Part shown: positions 21,113 to 30,666 of the stretch, piece by piece
How positions within the stretch are numbered: the first letter of the stretch is position 1
How the letters are laid out: each line of letters begins with the position of its first letter
Assembly (NCBI RefSeq): GCF_033568475.1
Contig: NC_133121.1
Span: 135,564,375-135,628,374, forward strand
Direction: 5' to 3'
Length of the DNA stretch: 64,000 bases
Origin: Henckelia pumila
Lineage: Eukaryota > Streptophyta > Magnoliopsida > Lamiales > Gesneriaceae
Program-made: the position numbers and the translations under genes
The notes under the pieces: model-generated
Told to the model about the DNA's origin: nothing
Seen by the model: the letters and a program-made list of their open reading frames with translations, nothing else
Databases searched by the model: none

Positions 21113-22816
21113 ATGGTTTCAATAGGTCGAACATTGAAGGCGCATGGACAGAAGGTGCTTCTGATGTCCGAAGAAGGTCATGAGAAGGTGGAATTAATCC
21201 CGGGAGCTCAGATTGTCAAATTAGGTGCTGATCTGAGCCCATCAGTGAAGCAAAATTTGGTTGGTTGCTTAAAGAAGAACAAAGATGTTTTTGCTTGGTC
21301 TGTATCGGAGCTCACAGGGGTCAGGGCAGAAATTATGGTTCATCGATTAAATATTCTTGCGGGAGTAAGACCGATAAAACAGAAGAAGAGACACTTTGGT
21401 CCAGACAAGGATAAGGTCATTAAAAAAGAGGTAGAGGAATTTCTTAAGGCAGGACACATTAGGGAAGTGCAATTCCCTACCTGGTTATCCAATGTGGTAC
21501 TTGTCCCTAAGAGTTCAGGCAAGTAGAGGATGTGTGTTGATTTCAGGGACCTAAATAAGGCATGCCCAAAGGATTGCTATCCCCTGCCTCGAATTGATCA
21601 ATTGGTTGATTCAACGGCAGGTCATCAGTACTTATGCTTCATGGATGCATATCAGGGGTATCATCAAATTCCTTTGGTGGAGGAAGATCAGGACAAAGTA
21701 AGTTTCACCACCTCTCATAGAACTTTTTGTTACAGAGTGATGCCTTTTGGTTTGAAGAATGCAGGGGCCACTTATCAAAGACTCATGGACAGAGTGTTTG
21801 CCTCCCAAATTGGCAGAAATGTGGAAGTTTATGTAGATGATATTCTGGTAAAGTCTCAGGATGATGTGGGGTTGCTGGCCGACCTAGAGGAGACTTTCTC
21901 GACTTTGAGGGCTTATCAGGTGAAGCTTAATCCGGAGAAGTGTGTATTCGGAGTCAGGGGAGGTAAGTTTTTGGGGTATATGGTTACTGAGAGGGGCATA
22001 GAGGCCAATCCTGAGAAGGTGCAGGCTATTCGATCCATGTCTGCTCCCCGTAACTTGCAAGAAGTTCAAAGGTTGGCAGGAAGGATTGCAGCCTTGTCTC
22101 GATTTATATCAAGATCAGCCCATAGAAGCTTACCTTTCTTCAAGGTGCTTCGCAAAGCCAAGAAGTTTGAATGGGATGATGAATGCGGGAAGGCATTTGA
22201 TGACTTAAAAAGTTACTTAGTTGAGCTCCCTGTGTTGGCTAAGGCAATTCCTGGTGAACCATTGTACATCTACTTATCAGCTTTGGAAGGGGCCGTTAGC
22301 TCAGTACTTATTAGGCAGGAGAAAACAGCTCAACACCCTATCTATTTATTCTCACATGCCCTTAAGGGTGCAGAGCTTCGGTATTCAGAGGTGGAAAAGT
22401 TAGCATTAGCCTTGGTTATGACAGCAAGGAAGCTCAGACCTTACTTTCTATCACATCCTATTGTGGTGCTAACCAACAGCCATATTGGGAGGATATTAAC
22501 TCGAGTTGATATTTCGGGAAGGTTGGTAAAGTGGACTACGGAGCTCAGTGAGTATGATATCCAGTATGAACCAAGGACGGTCGTTAAGGCCCAGGCGTTA
22601 GCTGATTTCCTTGCCGAAACGAAAAATATGGAAGCAGAGGATTTGTGGAAAGTATATGTTGATGGCTCTTCTAATAGTGAAGGATGTGGGGTGGGGGTGT
22701 TTTTGATCTCCCCTCGTGGAGATGAGATCAGATTGGCAGTTAGGTTGGATTTTCGAGCTTCTAATAACGAAGCAGAGTATGAGGCTGTGTTGATTGGCCT
22801 CCGAGCAGCTAAGTAA
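21113..22816 (+). pseudogene. pol: RT, degenerate RNase H and start of second RNase H (Tat pol)
   Basis: A TAG at 21524-21526 splits it. Before the stop is the RT entry (KKRHFGPDKDKVIKKEVEEF). After it come CVDFRDLNKACPKD, MPFGLKNAGATY and the catalytic YVDDILVKS at about 21828. The gypsy RNase H that follows has lost key acids (IYLSAL where CDAS is expected; VLTNSH where a D is expected), which is normal for Tat elements. A second, archaeal-type RNase H starts with YVDGSSNSEGCG at about 22655 and NNEAEYEAVLIGL at 22765. A TAA at 22814-22816 cuts this domain. Confidence 0.9.
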
Positions 22817-23230
22817 GCTGGGGCAGTTCGGGTGCACCTCTACTCTGATTCACAGTTAGTAGCCCAGCAGGTAAATGGAACGTATGAAGTCAAAAATGAA
22901 AAGCTGAAGAAATATATGAGGACGATAGAGGAAGCTAAGGGTTTCTTTGATGAGGTATTGTTTGAACAAATCCCGAGGGAGGGCAATGAAAAAGCAGATT
23001 ATCTCGCCAAGATGGCTAGCTCACTTCATAGCTGGAAGACCAGGGAAGTTGTTGTGCAAGTGGAATTGACACCCTCTACTGAGCTCGCACCATTAGCTCA
23101 GGAAGAGAGTGATTGGAGAAAGGAGCTCTTGGATTACATAGAGAAGGGTGAGTTACCAAAGGATCCGAAGAAGGCATATCGGTTGAAACAGAGGAGTCTC
23201 CGCTTTGTGATGATGGAGGGAGTTCTTTAG
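22817..23230 (+). pseudogene. pol: second (archaeal-type) RNase H, C-terminal half (Tat pol)
   Basis: It is in the same frame after the 22814 stop: HLYSDSQLVAQQVNG and NEKADYLAKMA supply the third and fourth catalytic acids of RNase H. It is the domain presumed to do the RNase H work in Tat elements, since the upstream gypsy-type one is degenerate. It ends at a TAG (23228-23230). Confidence 0.87.
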
Positions 23231-24334
23231 AAGAGGTCATTTGCCGGACCTCTTCTCAAGTGTTTAGGCCCCAAGGAAGCTCATTATGTCCTAAAGGAGA
23301 TACACGAGGGGTGTTGTGGTAATCATTTAGGGTCTTATTCTCTAGCCCGTAAGGTTCTCTTGGCGGGATATTTTTGGCCCACTATTCTGAAAGATGCCAT
23401 AACTTTGGTGACTTCTTGTGATAGTTGTCAAAGACATAGTAAACTTCAGCACCAACCAGCAGCGTTAATGAAAGGGATAGTAGCAGCCTGTCCTTTCGAT
23501 CAATGGGGAATTGATATTGTGGGTCCTTTCCCTCCAGCCCCAGCTCAAAAGAAATTCTTGTTGGTTGCCATTGATTACTTCTCTAAATGGGTTGAGGCAG
23601 AGGCTTTAGCTCGAATTACTGAAGGGGAAGTCTTGAAATTCCTGTGGAAGAATATTGTGTGCAGATTTGGAGTACCATGTAAGCTCATATCTGACAATGG
23701 GAGGCAGTTTCAAGGGGCTCGAGTGCAAGCTTGGTGTAAAGAAATGAAAATTCAGCAACACTTCACATCTGTCCATTATCCTCAGAGTAATGGTCAGGTG
23801 GAGGTGACTAATAGGTCTCTGGTGCAAAGCTTGAAGACGCGTTTGGGCCAAGCCCAGGGAAATTGGGTGGAAGAGCTCCCTAGTGTGTTATGGTCATATC
23901 GTACCACACCAAAAATTGGAACTGGAGAGACTCCATTTAGTATGGTGTACGGAAATGAGGCCGTCCTGCCAGTAGAAATTGGAGAGGAGTCGGCCCGGAT
24001 CATTTTCTATGATGAAGAAAATGGAAAGAGAAGGAGGGAAGACTTAGACTTTTTGGGTGAAAAGAGAGAAGCTGCTGCTATCAGGATGGAGGCATACAAG
24101 AACAGGATAGCTCGGTCCTATAATCGTCGGGTGCGCAGGAAGGATTTCCAGGTAGGAGATTTGGTGCTGAGAAAAGTTCAAGAGGTGGCTGTAGGGAAGC
24201 TCGACCCTAAATGGGAAGGACCATACAAGGTGGTGATGAGGCTCAGTTCGGATGCTTATTACTTAGAGGATTCAAAAGGAAAGATGTTGAAGAGACCTTG
24301 GAGCGCTTACAATTTACGCAAATATTATTCTTAA
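23231..24334 (+). pseudogene. pol: integrase of Tat element
   Basis: The zinc-binding part (GNHLGSYSLARKVL ... CDSCQRH) straddles 23280-23430. From 23360 an uninterrupted 324-codon frame holds the DDE core: GIDIVGPF (D at about residue 50), LISDNGRQF (about 112) and GQVEVTNRS (E about 147), with the 35-residue D to E spacing of retroviral integrases. The C-terminus (FQVGDLVLRKV, KWEGPYKV) has the GPY/F module but no chromodomain. The catalytic core looks intact in sequence, but it is separated from the rest of pol by stops. Confidence 0.9.
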
Positions 24335-24433
24335 ATGTTGCAAGTTCAATTTTCCTTTAAGTTGTAATTTGTGCAAGCTACTTTCTACGTTTATCTATAA
24401 GCAGTTATTTTTTCAGAAATATTGATGTAAATG

Positions 24434-25130
24434 TGCCTCAGCTCATCACCTTAGTCACGCTCCTTGAGCCCCTGACTTGGGTTCAGCTCATCACCGTAGT
24501 CACGCTCCTTGAGCCCTTGACTTGGGTTCAGCTCATCACCTTAGTCACGCTCCTTGAGCCCCTGACTTGGGTACGGCTCATCACCTTAGTCACGCTCCTT
24601 GAGCCCCTGACTTGGGTTCGGCTCATCACCTTAGTCACGCTCCTTGAGCCCCTGACTTGGGTTCAGCTCATCACCTTAGTCACGCTCCTTGAGCCCCTGA
24701 CTTGGGTTCAGTTCATCACCTTAGCCACGCTCCTTGAGCCCCTGACTTGGGTTCAGCTCATCACCTTAGTCACGCCTCTTAGGCCCCTGATTTGGGTTCA
24801 GCTCATCACCTTAGTCACGCTCCTTGAGCCCCTGACTTGGGTTCAGCACATCACCTTAGTCACGCTCCTTGAGCCCCTGACTTGGGTTCAGCTCATCACC
24901 TTAGTCACGCTCCTTGAGCCCCTGACTTGGGTTCAGCTCATCACCTTAGTCACGCTCCTTGAGCCCCTGACTTGGGTTCAGCTCATCACCTTAGTCACGC
25001 CTCTTAGGCCCCTGACTGGGTTCGGCTCATCACCTTAGTCACGCTCCTTGAGCCCCTGACTTGGGTTCAGCTCATCACCTTAGTAACGCCTCTTAGGCCC
25101 CTGACTTTGGTTCAGCCCTTTGCCTTAGTC
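24434..25130 (+). repeat. 45-bp minisatellite, about 15 units
   Basis: The unit contains CTCATCACCTTAGTCACGC and CCCCTGACTTGGGTTCAG. Because 45 is a multiple of three, a long frame stays open through it (24433-25038), but this has no protein-like features. It lies directly after pol. A variant unit with CACGCCTCTTAGGCCCCTGA recurs every few units. Confidence 0.95.
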
Positions 25131-25399
25131 TAGTCACCTCGACCCTGATTTTCGGGCGCAGTTCAGTTACGAGTCACTTCATAGTGGTCTCATGTAGATG
25201 AGCTGGCGGTCCAGGAATATTGGCTGGGGAGCTCGGGAGCTCGGGAGTCCATTTAGGCAATCTGAGAACACATTTTAGGTCAGGTCGGAAGTTTGGTTCC
25301 AGAGGCTCGGCTCAGCTCGGCTCCGGCAGCTCAGCTCGGCTCCTACAGCTCAGCTCGGATTCCGGTGTCAGTTTATTTTTAAAACAAGTACTTTGCTCC

Positions 25400-27140
25400 T
25401 CTTAGGGAGCTCAGCTCTGTTCAACGCCTCCGGGTGTTAGTTTATTTTTAAAACAAGTACTTTGCTCCCCTTAAGGAGCTCAGCTCTGTTCAGCGCCTCC
25501 GAATGTTAGTTTATTTGTAAATCCGTACTATGCTCTCTCCGGGGAGCTCAGCTCAGCTCACCTTCGGGAGTTAGTTAATTTTTAAGCAGCTGTTTTGCCT
25601 CCCTTCAGGAGCTCAGCTCAGCTCGTCTTCGAGAGTGAGTTAATTTTTAAGCATCTATTTTTCCTCCCTTAAGGAGCTCAGCTCAGCTCACCTTCGGGAG
25701 TTAGTTAATTTTTAAGAAGCTATTTTGCCTCCCTTCAGGAGCTCTGCTCATCTCACCTTCGGGAGTTAGTTAATTTTTAAGCATCTATTTTGCCTCCCTT
25801 CAGGAGCTCAGCTCAACTCGCCTTCGGGAGTTAGTTAATTTTTAAGCATCTATTTTGCCTCCCTTCAGGAGCTCAGCTCAGCTCACCTTCGGGAGTTAGT
25901 TAATTTTTAAGCAGCTGTTTTGCCTCCCTTCAGGAGCTCAGCTCAGCTCGCCTTCGGGAGTTAGTTAATTTTTAAGCATCTATTTTGCCTCCCTTCAGGA
26001 GCTCAGCTCAGCTCGCCTTCGGGAGTTAGTTAATTTTTAAGCATCTATTTTGCCTCCCTTCAGGAGCTCAGCTCAGCTCCACTTCGAGAGTTAGTTAATT
26101 TTTAAGCAGCTGTTTTGCCTCCCTTCAGGAGCTCAGTTCAGCTCGCCTTCGGGAGTTATTTAATTTTTAAGCATCTATTTTGCCTCCCTTCAGGAGCTTA
26201 GCTCAGCTCGCCTTCGGGAGTTAGTTAATTTTTAAGCATCTATTTTGCCTCCCTTCAGGAGCTCAGCTCAGCTCGCCTTCGGGAGTTAGTTAATTTTTAA
26301 GCATCTATTTTGCCTCCCTTCAGGAGCTCAGCTCAGCTCACCTTCGGGAGTTAGTTAATTTTTAAGCATCTATTTTGCCTCCCTTCAGGAGCTCAGCTCA
26401 GCTCGCCTTCGGGAGTTAGTTAATTTTTAAGCATCTATTTTGCCTCGCTTCAGGAGCTCAGCTCAGCTCGCCTTCGGGAGTTAGTTAATTTTTAAGCATC
26501 TATTTTGCCTCCCTTCAGGAGCTCAGCTCAGCTCCACTTCGGGAGTTAGTTAATTTTTAAGCAGCTGTTTTGCCTCCCTTCAGGAGCTCAGTTCAGCTCG
26601 CCTTCGGGAGTTAGTTAATTTTTAAGCATCTATTTTGCCTCCCTTCAGGAGCTCAGCTCAGCTCGCCTTCGGGAGTTAGTTAATTTTTAAGCATCTATTT
26701 TGCCTCCCTTCAGGAGCTCAGCTCAGCTCGCCTTCGGGAGTTAGTTAATTTTTAAGCATCTATTTTGCCTCCCTTCAGGAGCTCAGCTCAGCTCGCCTTC
26801 GGGAGTTAGTTAATTTTTAAGCATCTATTTTGCCACCCTTCAGGAGCTCAGCTCAGCTCACCTTCGGGAGTTAGTTAATTTTTAAGTATTTATCTTGCCT
26901 CCCTTTCAGGAGCTTGGCCACCTTAGGGAATTCGGCTCGGCTACCTAGAGATCAGCTCATCTCAATGCCTTTCGGGTGTTGTTTTACTTTTAAGTGGTTA
27001 TTTTACCTCCCCTTAAGGAGATCAGCTCGGCCACCTAGAGGTAAGCTCAGCTCAACGCCTTTTGGGTGTTCGTTTATTTTTAAGTGTTAATTTTGCATCC
27101 CTCCAGGGAGCTCGGCTCAGCTCATTTTAAGGTGTTAGTA
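25400..27140 (+). repeat. 65-bp minisatellite, about 21 regular plus 6 degenerate units
   Basis: From about 25560 to 26900 the period is 65 bp; the unit holds GGAGCTCAGCTCAGCTC, CCTTCGGGAG, TTAGTTAATTTTTAAGC and TTTTGCCTCCCTTCA. Three more divergent units precede it and three follow. Variant types (GCAGCTG versus GCATCTA) recur in a higher-order pattern. Each unit can form short stems (CTCC..GGAG). The GAGCTC motif is also the building block of the LTR repeats at 18430-18620. Confidence 0.95.
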
Positions 27141-27239
27141 ATCGCAACTCAAATTGTGATAACCTAAAAGAATAATAATAGAACTGAGTTTGCATAATCT
27201 GACAAAAATTTAAATGTTTACATCTCCAAAAACCCTAAA
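27141..27239. other. spacer between minisatellite and antisense ORF
   Basis: A short AT-rich stretch without a gene. It lies just after the 3' end of the antisense ORF, so a terminator or poly(A) region for that gene would be expected here. Confidence 0.4.
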
Positions 27240-27839
27240 TTAACTCTCATTCTCTCCCTCTCCCTCATCCTCACCCTGTTCATCTGCGCCCCCATCCTCT
27301 TTTGCTGCCTCTGCTGAGGTAAGGGAGAGGGCAAACCCGTCTAGGTCCAGGAAGTCCACCGGGGTCCCTTCAGGAGGATAGCCTGCCGCCTTGAACTGCT
27401 GAGTGCAGCCGTCGAACCCTTTGGCCAGATAACCATAGGCTTGAGCAGCCACCTCGTCCATATACTCATCAGACTTCAAGAATGCCTCCTTGAAGCCTTC
27501 AGCTCCCTTGGAAAGCTCAGCTCGGGAATCTTCCAGTTCTTGAAGGGCCTGAGCAAGTTGATCATGGGACCCCTTGAGTTTGCCCCGAAGATTCTCCTTC
27601 TGCACCTCGGAAACCCGGAGGTCACTTTGATGCTTCAGCCGCTCAGTTTGGAAGCCCATCCTCATTTCCTCCATCTGGGCTCGGAGATTGGCTACCTCCT
27701 TCTCATAACCAAGCTTCGCGTCCTCCGCTAACTGGCTAAGCTCAGCGAAATGAGCTTCATAACCTCGGGCATCCTTAGAAAGTTGCTTTCGAGTCATGGA
27801 AGCTCGGAGGGACATACAAAAAAGAAGGCATTTTTCCAA
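27240..27839 (-). pseudogene. antisense ORF of Tat element, C-terminal coiled-coil part
   Basis: The minus-strand frame of 199 codons is rich in Glu, Lys, Gln and Leu (AELSQLAEDAKLGYEKEVANL; QALQELEDSRAELS), which reads as coiled coil over about residues 20-115. A folded-looking stretch follows (YGYLAKGFDGCTQQFKAAGYP) and then an acidic tail (EDGGADEQGEDEGEGENES). It overlaps the upstream ORF (27794-28435) in a different frame. The two were probably one protein separated by a frameshift in the T-run near 27825, or joined by splicing. The first ATG chosen is not certain to be real. Confidence 0.7.
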
Positions 27840-28435
27840 TTTTTATTGGAGCTGGGAGAACCCTTAAAAAATTTACAGTTGGGTCGGCAGGAAAAATAAA
27901 AGGGGCCCTCCTCAGAACGTTTGGGCAGCAGGAAGTTACAAATGGTAAAGCAGTTAACTTCAAAGCCCAGAGTCCTAAAAAGAACTACAAAACTACAAAG
28001 AGTTCGGAAGGAGTTGGGGGTGAACTGTCCTAGGTGAAGCTCATAATATCGGCTGAGCTGTTGGAAAAGTAAGGGGAGGGGAAATCTAAGACCTGCCTCC
28101 AGCTGATCTAAATAAAAAGTATAAAATCCTGGAGGAGGGTGGTTATCTCGGTCTGTGGGGTCAGGAATGACAAACTCGTAATTTTTAGGGGCGTGGGATA
28201 GAGCTCTTATCTTGTCCTCATCCGAAGCATCCAGCTCGGAGGGGTATTGCTCATACCACGGCACCACAGGGGCTTCAGGGTCGTAGCCCAGGTCATCATC
28301 CTGAGCAGGGGATGATGCGAAAGAAGGATCCTGGCCTGTAGGCTCCCCTGCAGTAAGAGCGAGGGAATCAAATCGATCCACCTCAGCAAATACTTCGTTT
28401 GAGCTTCCAGAATAAGCTCGGGAAGAAGTAGCCAT
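27794..28435 (-). CDS. antisense ORF of Tat element, N-terminal 'gypsy-type transposon' domain
   Basis: The frame is 213 codons from ATG 28435 on the minus strand (MATSSRAYSGSS). After an acidic low-complexity N-terminus it has a domain over about residues 95-200 (PPPGFYTFYLDQLEAGLRFPLP, LLFQQLSRYYELHLGQFTPNSF, then a cysteine/phenylalanine-rich end). This resembles the plant family annotated 'putative gypsy type transposon' (Transposase_28), known from ORFs antisense to pol in Tat elements; no activity is established for it. A TATA box stands 142-155 bases upstream on the same strand. The match is from memory. Confidence 0.72.
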   Translation of the reverse strand: MATSSRAYSGSSNEVFAEVDRFDSLALTAGEPTGQDPSFASSPAQDDDLGYDPEAPVVPWYEQYPSELDASDEDKIRALSHAPKNYEFVIPDPTDRDNHPPPGFYTFYLDQLEAGLRFPLPLLFQQLSRYYELHLGQFTPNSFRTLCSFVVLFRTLGFEVNCFTICNFLLPKRSEEGPFYFSCRPNCKFFKGSPSSNKNWKNAFFFVCPSELP

Positions 28436-28576
28436 GAGGAGTGTTTACTTACTTAGGGAGCTTGGAAACTTTGAGAAGGGAAGAAAAGCAAAGGAGCTCG
28501 GAAAAAGAAAGGAATCCAAGAGAGAATTCACAAAAACAAGAGACGGAGAAAGTAAAAATGAAATTTTTACAGTGAG

Positions 28577-28590
28577 GCCTATTTATAGAA
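28577..28590 (-). promoter_or_regulatory. TATA box for the antisense ORF
   Basis: Read on the minus strand it is TTCTATAAATAGGC. A pyrimidine-rich leader (TTTCTCCGTCTCTTG and CCTTTCTTTTTCC) follows, then ATG at 28435. Spacing fits a plant core promoter with a leader of about 110 bases. Confidence 0.68.
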
Positions 28591-28781
28591 AGTTCGGATC
28601 AATCCAGGTCATTGATCTTGGGACAGGTGGACGGCTCAGATCGAGTAGAATTCAAAAAATTACCGTTACATAGTACTTGCCAGAATGACAGCTGGGCTCG
28701 GTGAGGCACCTTAGCTCGGCATCCACTTAGGGTCATCTCAACATAAAAACGAATTTCGAGTCTTTGACCTCAATTCCACTT

Positions 28782-28795
28782 TTATGGGAGGGACT
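28782..28795 (+). promoter_or_regulatory. polypurine tract of Tat element
   Basis: TTATGGGAGGGACT borders the 3' LTR. The GGGAGGGA core would prime plus-strand synthesis. Confidence 0.8.
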
Positions 28796-29641
28796 TGTGA
28801 TACCCCGATGAGGAAATCACCTCAGCTCAAAGACGACCCTAAGGTAAAGATCAATCCTTAGATAGACAGGATGGTCCAGGAGGTCGGCTCGGGAGATCCG
28901 TCAAGCTCCTCCACCACCATCACCCAGCTCGGGAGCTCGGGAGCTCGGGAGCTCAGTCAAGCTCCTCCACGCCATCATCCAGTTCGGCTCGGGAGCTCAG
29001 CTCGGGAGCTCGAGAGCTCAGCTCGGGAGCTCAGGACCTCCTTCAAACTCCTCCACCATCATCTCCATCTTAGGTTGGGAGCTCTGGAATTCATCTCATC
29101 CCCGATGTCAGTAGGGAGTTAGCTCGGTAGAGGGGTTGGACAACCTTGATGAGCTAGTTAAGATGTTAGGATCAGTGCTCAGGTTGAGTTCAGGGGTTCA
29201 TCAATAGATCACTCATCCCTTTTCCATATGACCCCGGGTAGTATAGCGTCCTCATGATAACAGTTCAGCTCAGATTAAATGTTTGTTATTTCCTTTGTCA
29301 GACAAGATTCGGGCGAGATCTCAGCCTAAATATTCGGGATTGTGATCCCGGGATTCGCGGATTCTTGATAAGGAAGGTAGGCGCTAAATCCGGAGCTCTC
29401 TCCTATAAATACCAGGTTCATTTTCATTATTTGGATTCTAATTCTTCACTCGTGGGCACACACCACTCTCTATATTTTCGCTATCCTAGCATCTGACTTG
29501 AGCATCGGAGGGGATACGCCGGAACACCTTCCGGCCCCCCTTAACATTCTTGTTAGTGGTTTCAGGTCAGCAGCAGTTCATCTCTTATTTGGAGGAGTTT
29601 CTTCAGCTCATCCAAGGAGATCACTTTATTGAGGTATATCA
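28796..29641 (+). repeat. 3' LTR of Tat element
   Basis: A near-identical copy of 18347-19183, with one extra 9-base GGGAGCTC-type unit near 28937. GATAT follows at 29642-29646. Confidence 0.96.
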
Positions 29642-30636
29642 GATATGTTAACTCGACTAATACTTACAATAAAAAATAATGCTTTGGGTATTAAAAGTAA
29701 TATTTTTTCATAGACGGAGATGAATAGGATATCCGTATCAAAAAATTGACTCGTGAGACTATCTAATAAGATTTTTGTGTACATTTCTTAGTGAATCGAC
29801 TTACATCTTTAAAATAGTGATCACATATTATTAAATATAAATTAAGAGAAACACAACCTAAATTTCCTTGTTAACTCCTTAATTCTGATTTCATATAAAA
29901 AAATGAAATTAAACTTATTATGATATGATAAAATTATTTGTGCTCCATATTAAAATGAATAGAGATGTGGGTAAAATAATATTAATAATGTTGGTGGAAT
30001 GGATAAGCTAGCATTGAAGTTATTAATTATACGTACGGTTGCAAGGGAGTGCTCACGTATGAGATCAAAGCTTTTGTTTATCTTAAAGTTGAGTCTTCAT
30101 AGATTATTTTGAAGTGAGTGAAAAACAAAAGTATGGAGTATTTGGAATAAAAGCATAAAGCTAACAAACTAAATTTTGAGTGTTGGAGAAAAAATTGCTT
30201 CTAAAAATAAAGTTTAGCAAATGACAATAATATCCTTGACCTTATAACATTTGTCTTTCTTAATTCTCTAAATTTTGGTATTCATAGCGTCAACAATGTA
30301 TTTATATAATGACTATTACATTTTGCAAATTTTCTATCAAAATTAATTTATTTTTTTAAATATGAATGCTTGAAAATTTATACGATCTTAATTAAAATAA
30401 AAAAAACAAATGAATTTTTTTTATAAATGCACAAAACATGTTTAAAAAATCTGAAATGAAAATTATAAAACAGATGCTTTAAAAAATGCTTGTAATAAAA
30501 TATGATTGAAATTTTTTTATTTCAATTGAAACTCCTAAAACTCATATATGAATAAAATATAACATTTAAAAAAACTTTCCATAAATATTTATAAAAAATG
30601 GAGAAAAATTGTGGAAGATGATATTTTTTTAAGATA
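29642..30636. other. upstream flank of bZIP unit B, interrupted
   Basis: 29690-29790 carries a fragment of the GAGAC...GTCTC dispersed repeat. 29835-30020 matches 11655-11810 plus 14240-14265. 30183-30632 matches 48688-49137 at high identity. No gene is present. Confidence 0.65.
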
Positions 30637-30640
30637 CTAG

Positions 30641-30666
30641 TAAAAGTGACGTGCGTTGCACGTGGG
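30641..30666 (-). other. 3'-terminal hairpin of outer Helitron
   Basis: GACGTGCGTTGCACGTGG on the plus strand forms a short stem (ACGTGC / GCACGT) about 10 bases inside the CTAG terminus, as in Helitron ends. Confidence 0.72.

Larger units (their letters stand above)
18347..29641 (+). mobile_element. Ty3/gypsy element of the Tat lineage (11.3 kb)
   Basis: It is a complete insertion with LTRs of 837 and 846 bp and perfect GATAT target duplications (18342-18346, 29642-29646). Order: LTR, primer site, gag, protease, RT, degenerate RNase H, second RNase H, integrase without chromodomain, a long non-coding part with two minisatellites, an antisense ORF, polypurine tract, LTR. The second RNase H and the antisense ORF are hallmarks of the Tat (Ogre/Retand-like) lineage. 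By eye the LTRs differ at about 13 substitutions plus one 9-base length change, so the insertion is fairly young, yet pol is interrupted several times. Confidence 0.95.

Noticed and set aside
24433..25038. 201-codon repetitive ORF
   Set aside because: It is a by-product of a 45-bp minisatellite whose period is divisible by three; no protein-like features and poor unit conservation at amino-acid level.
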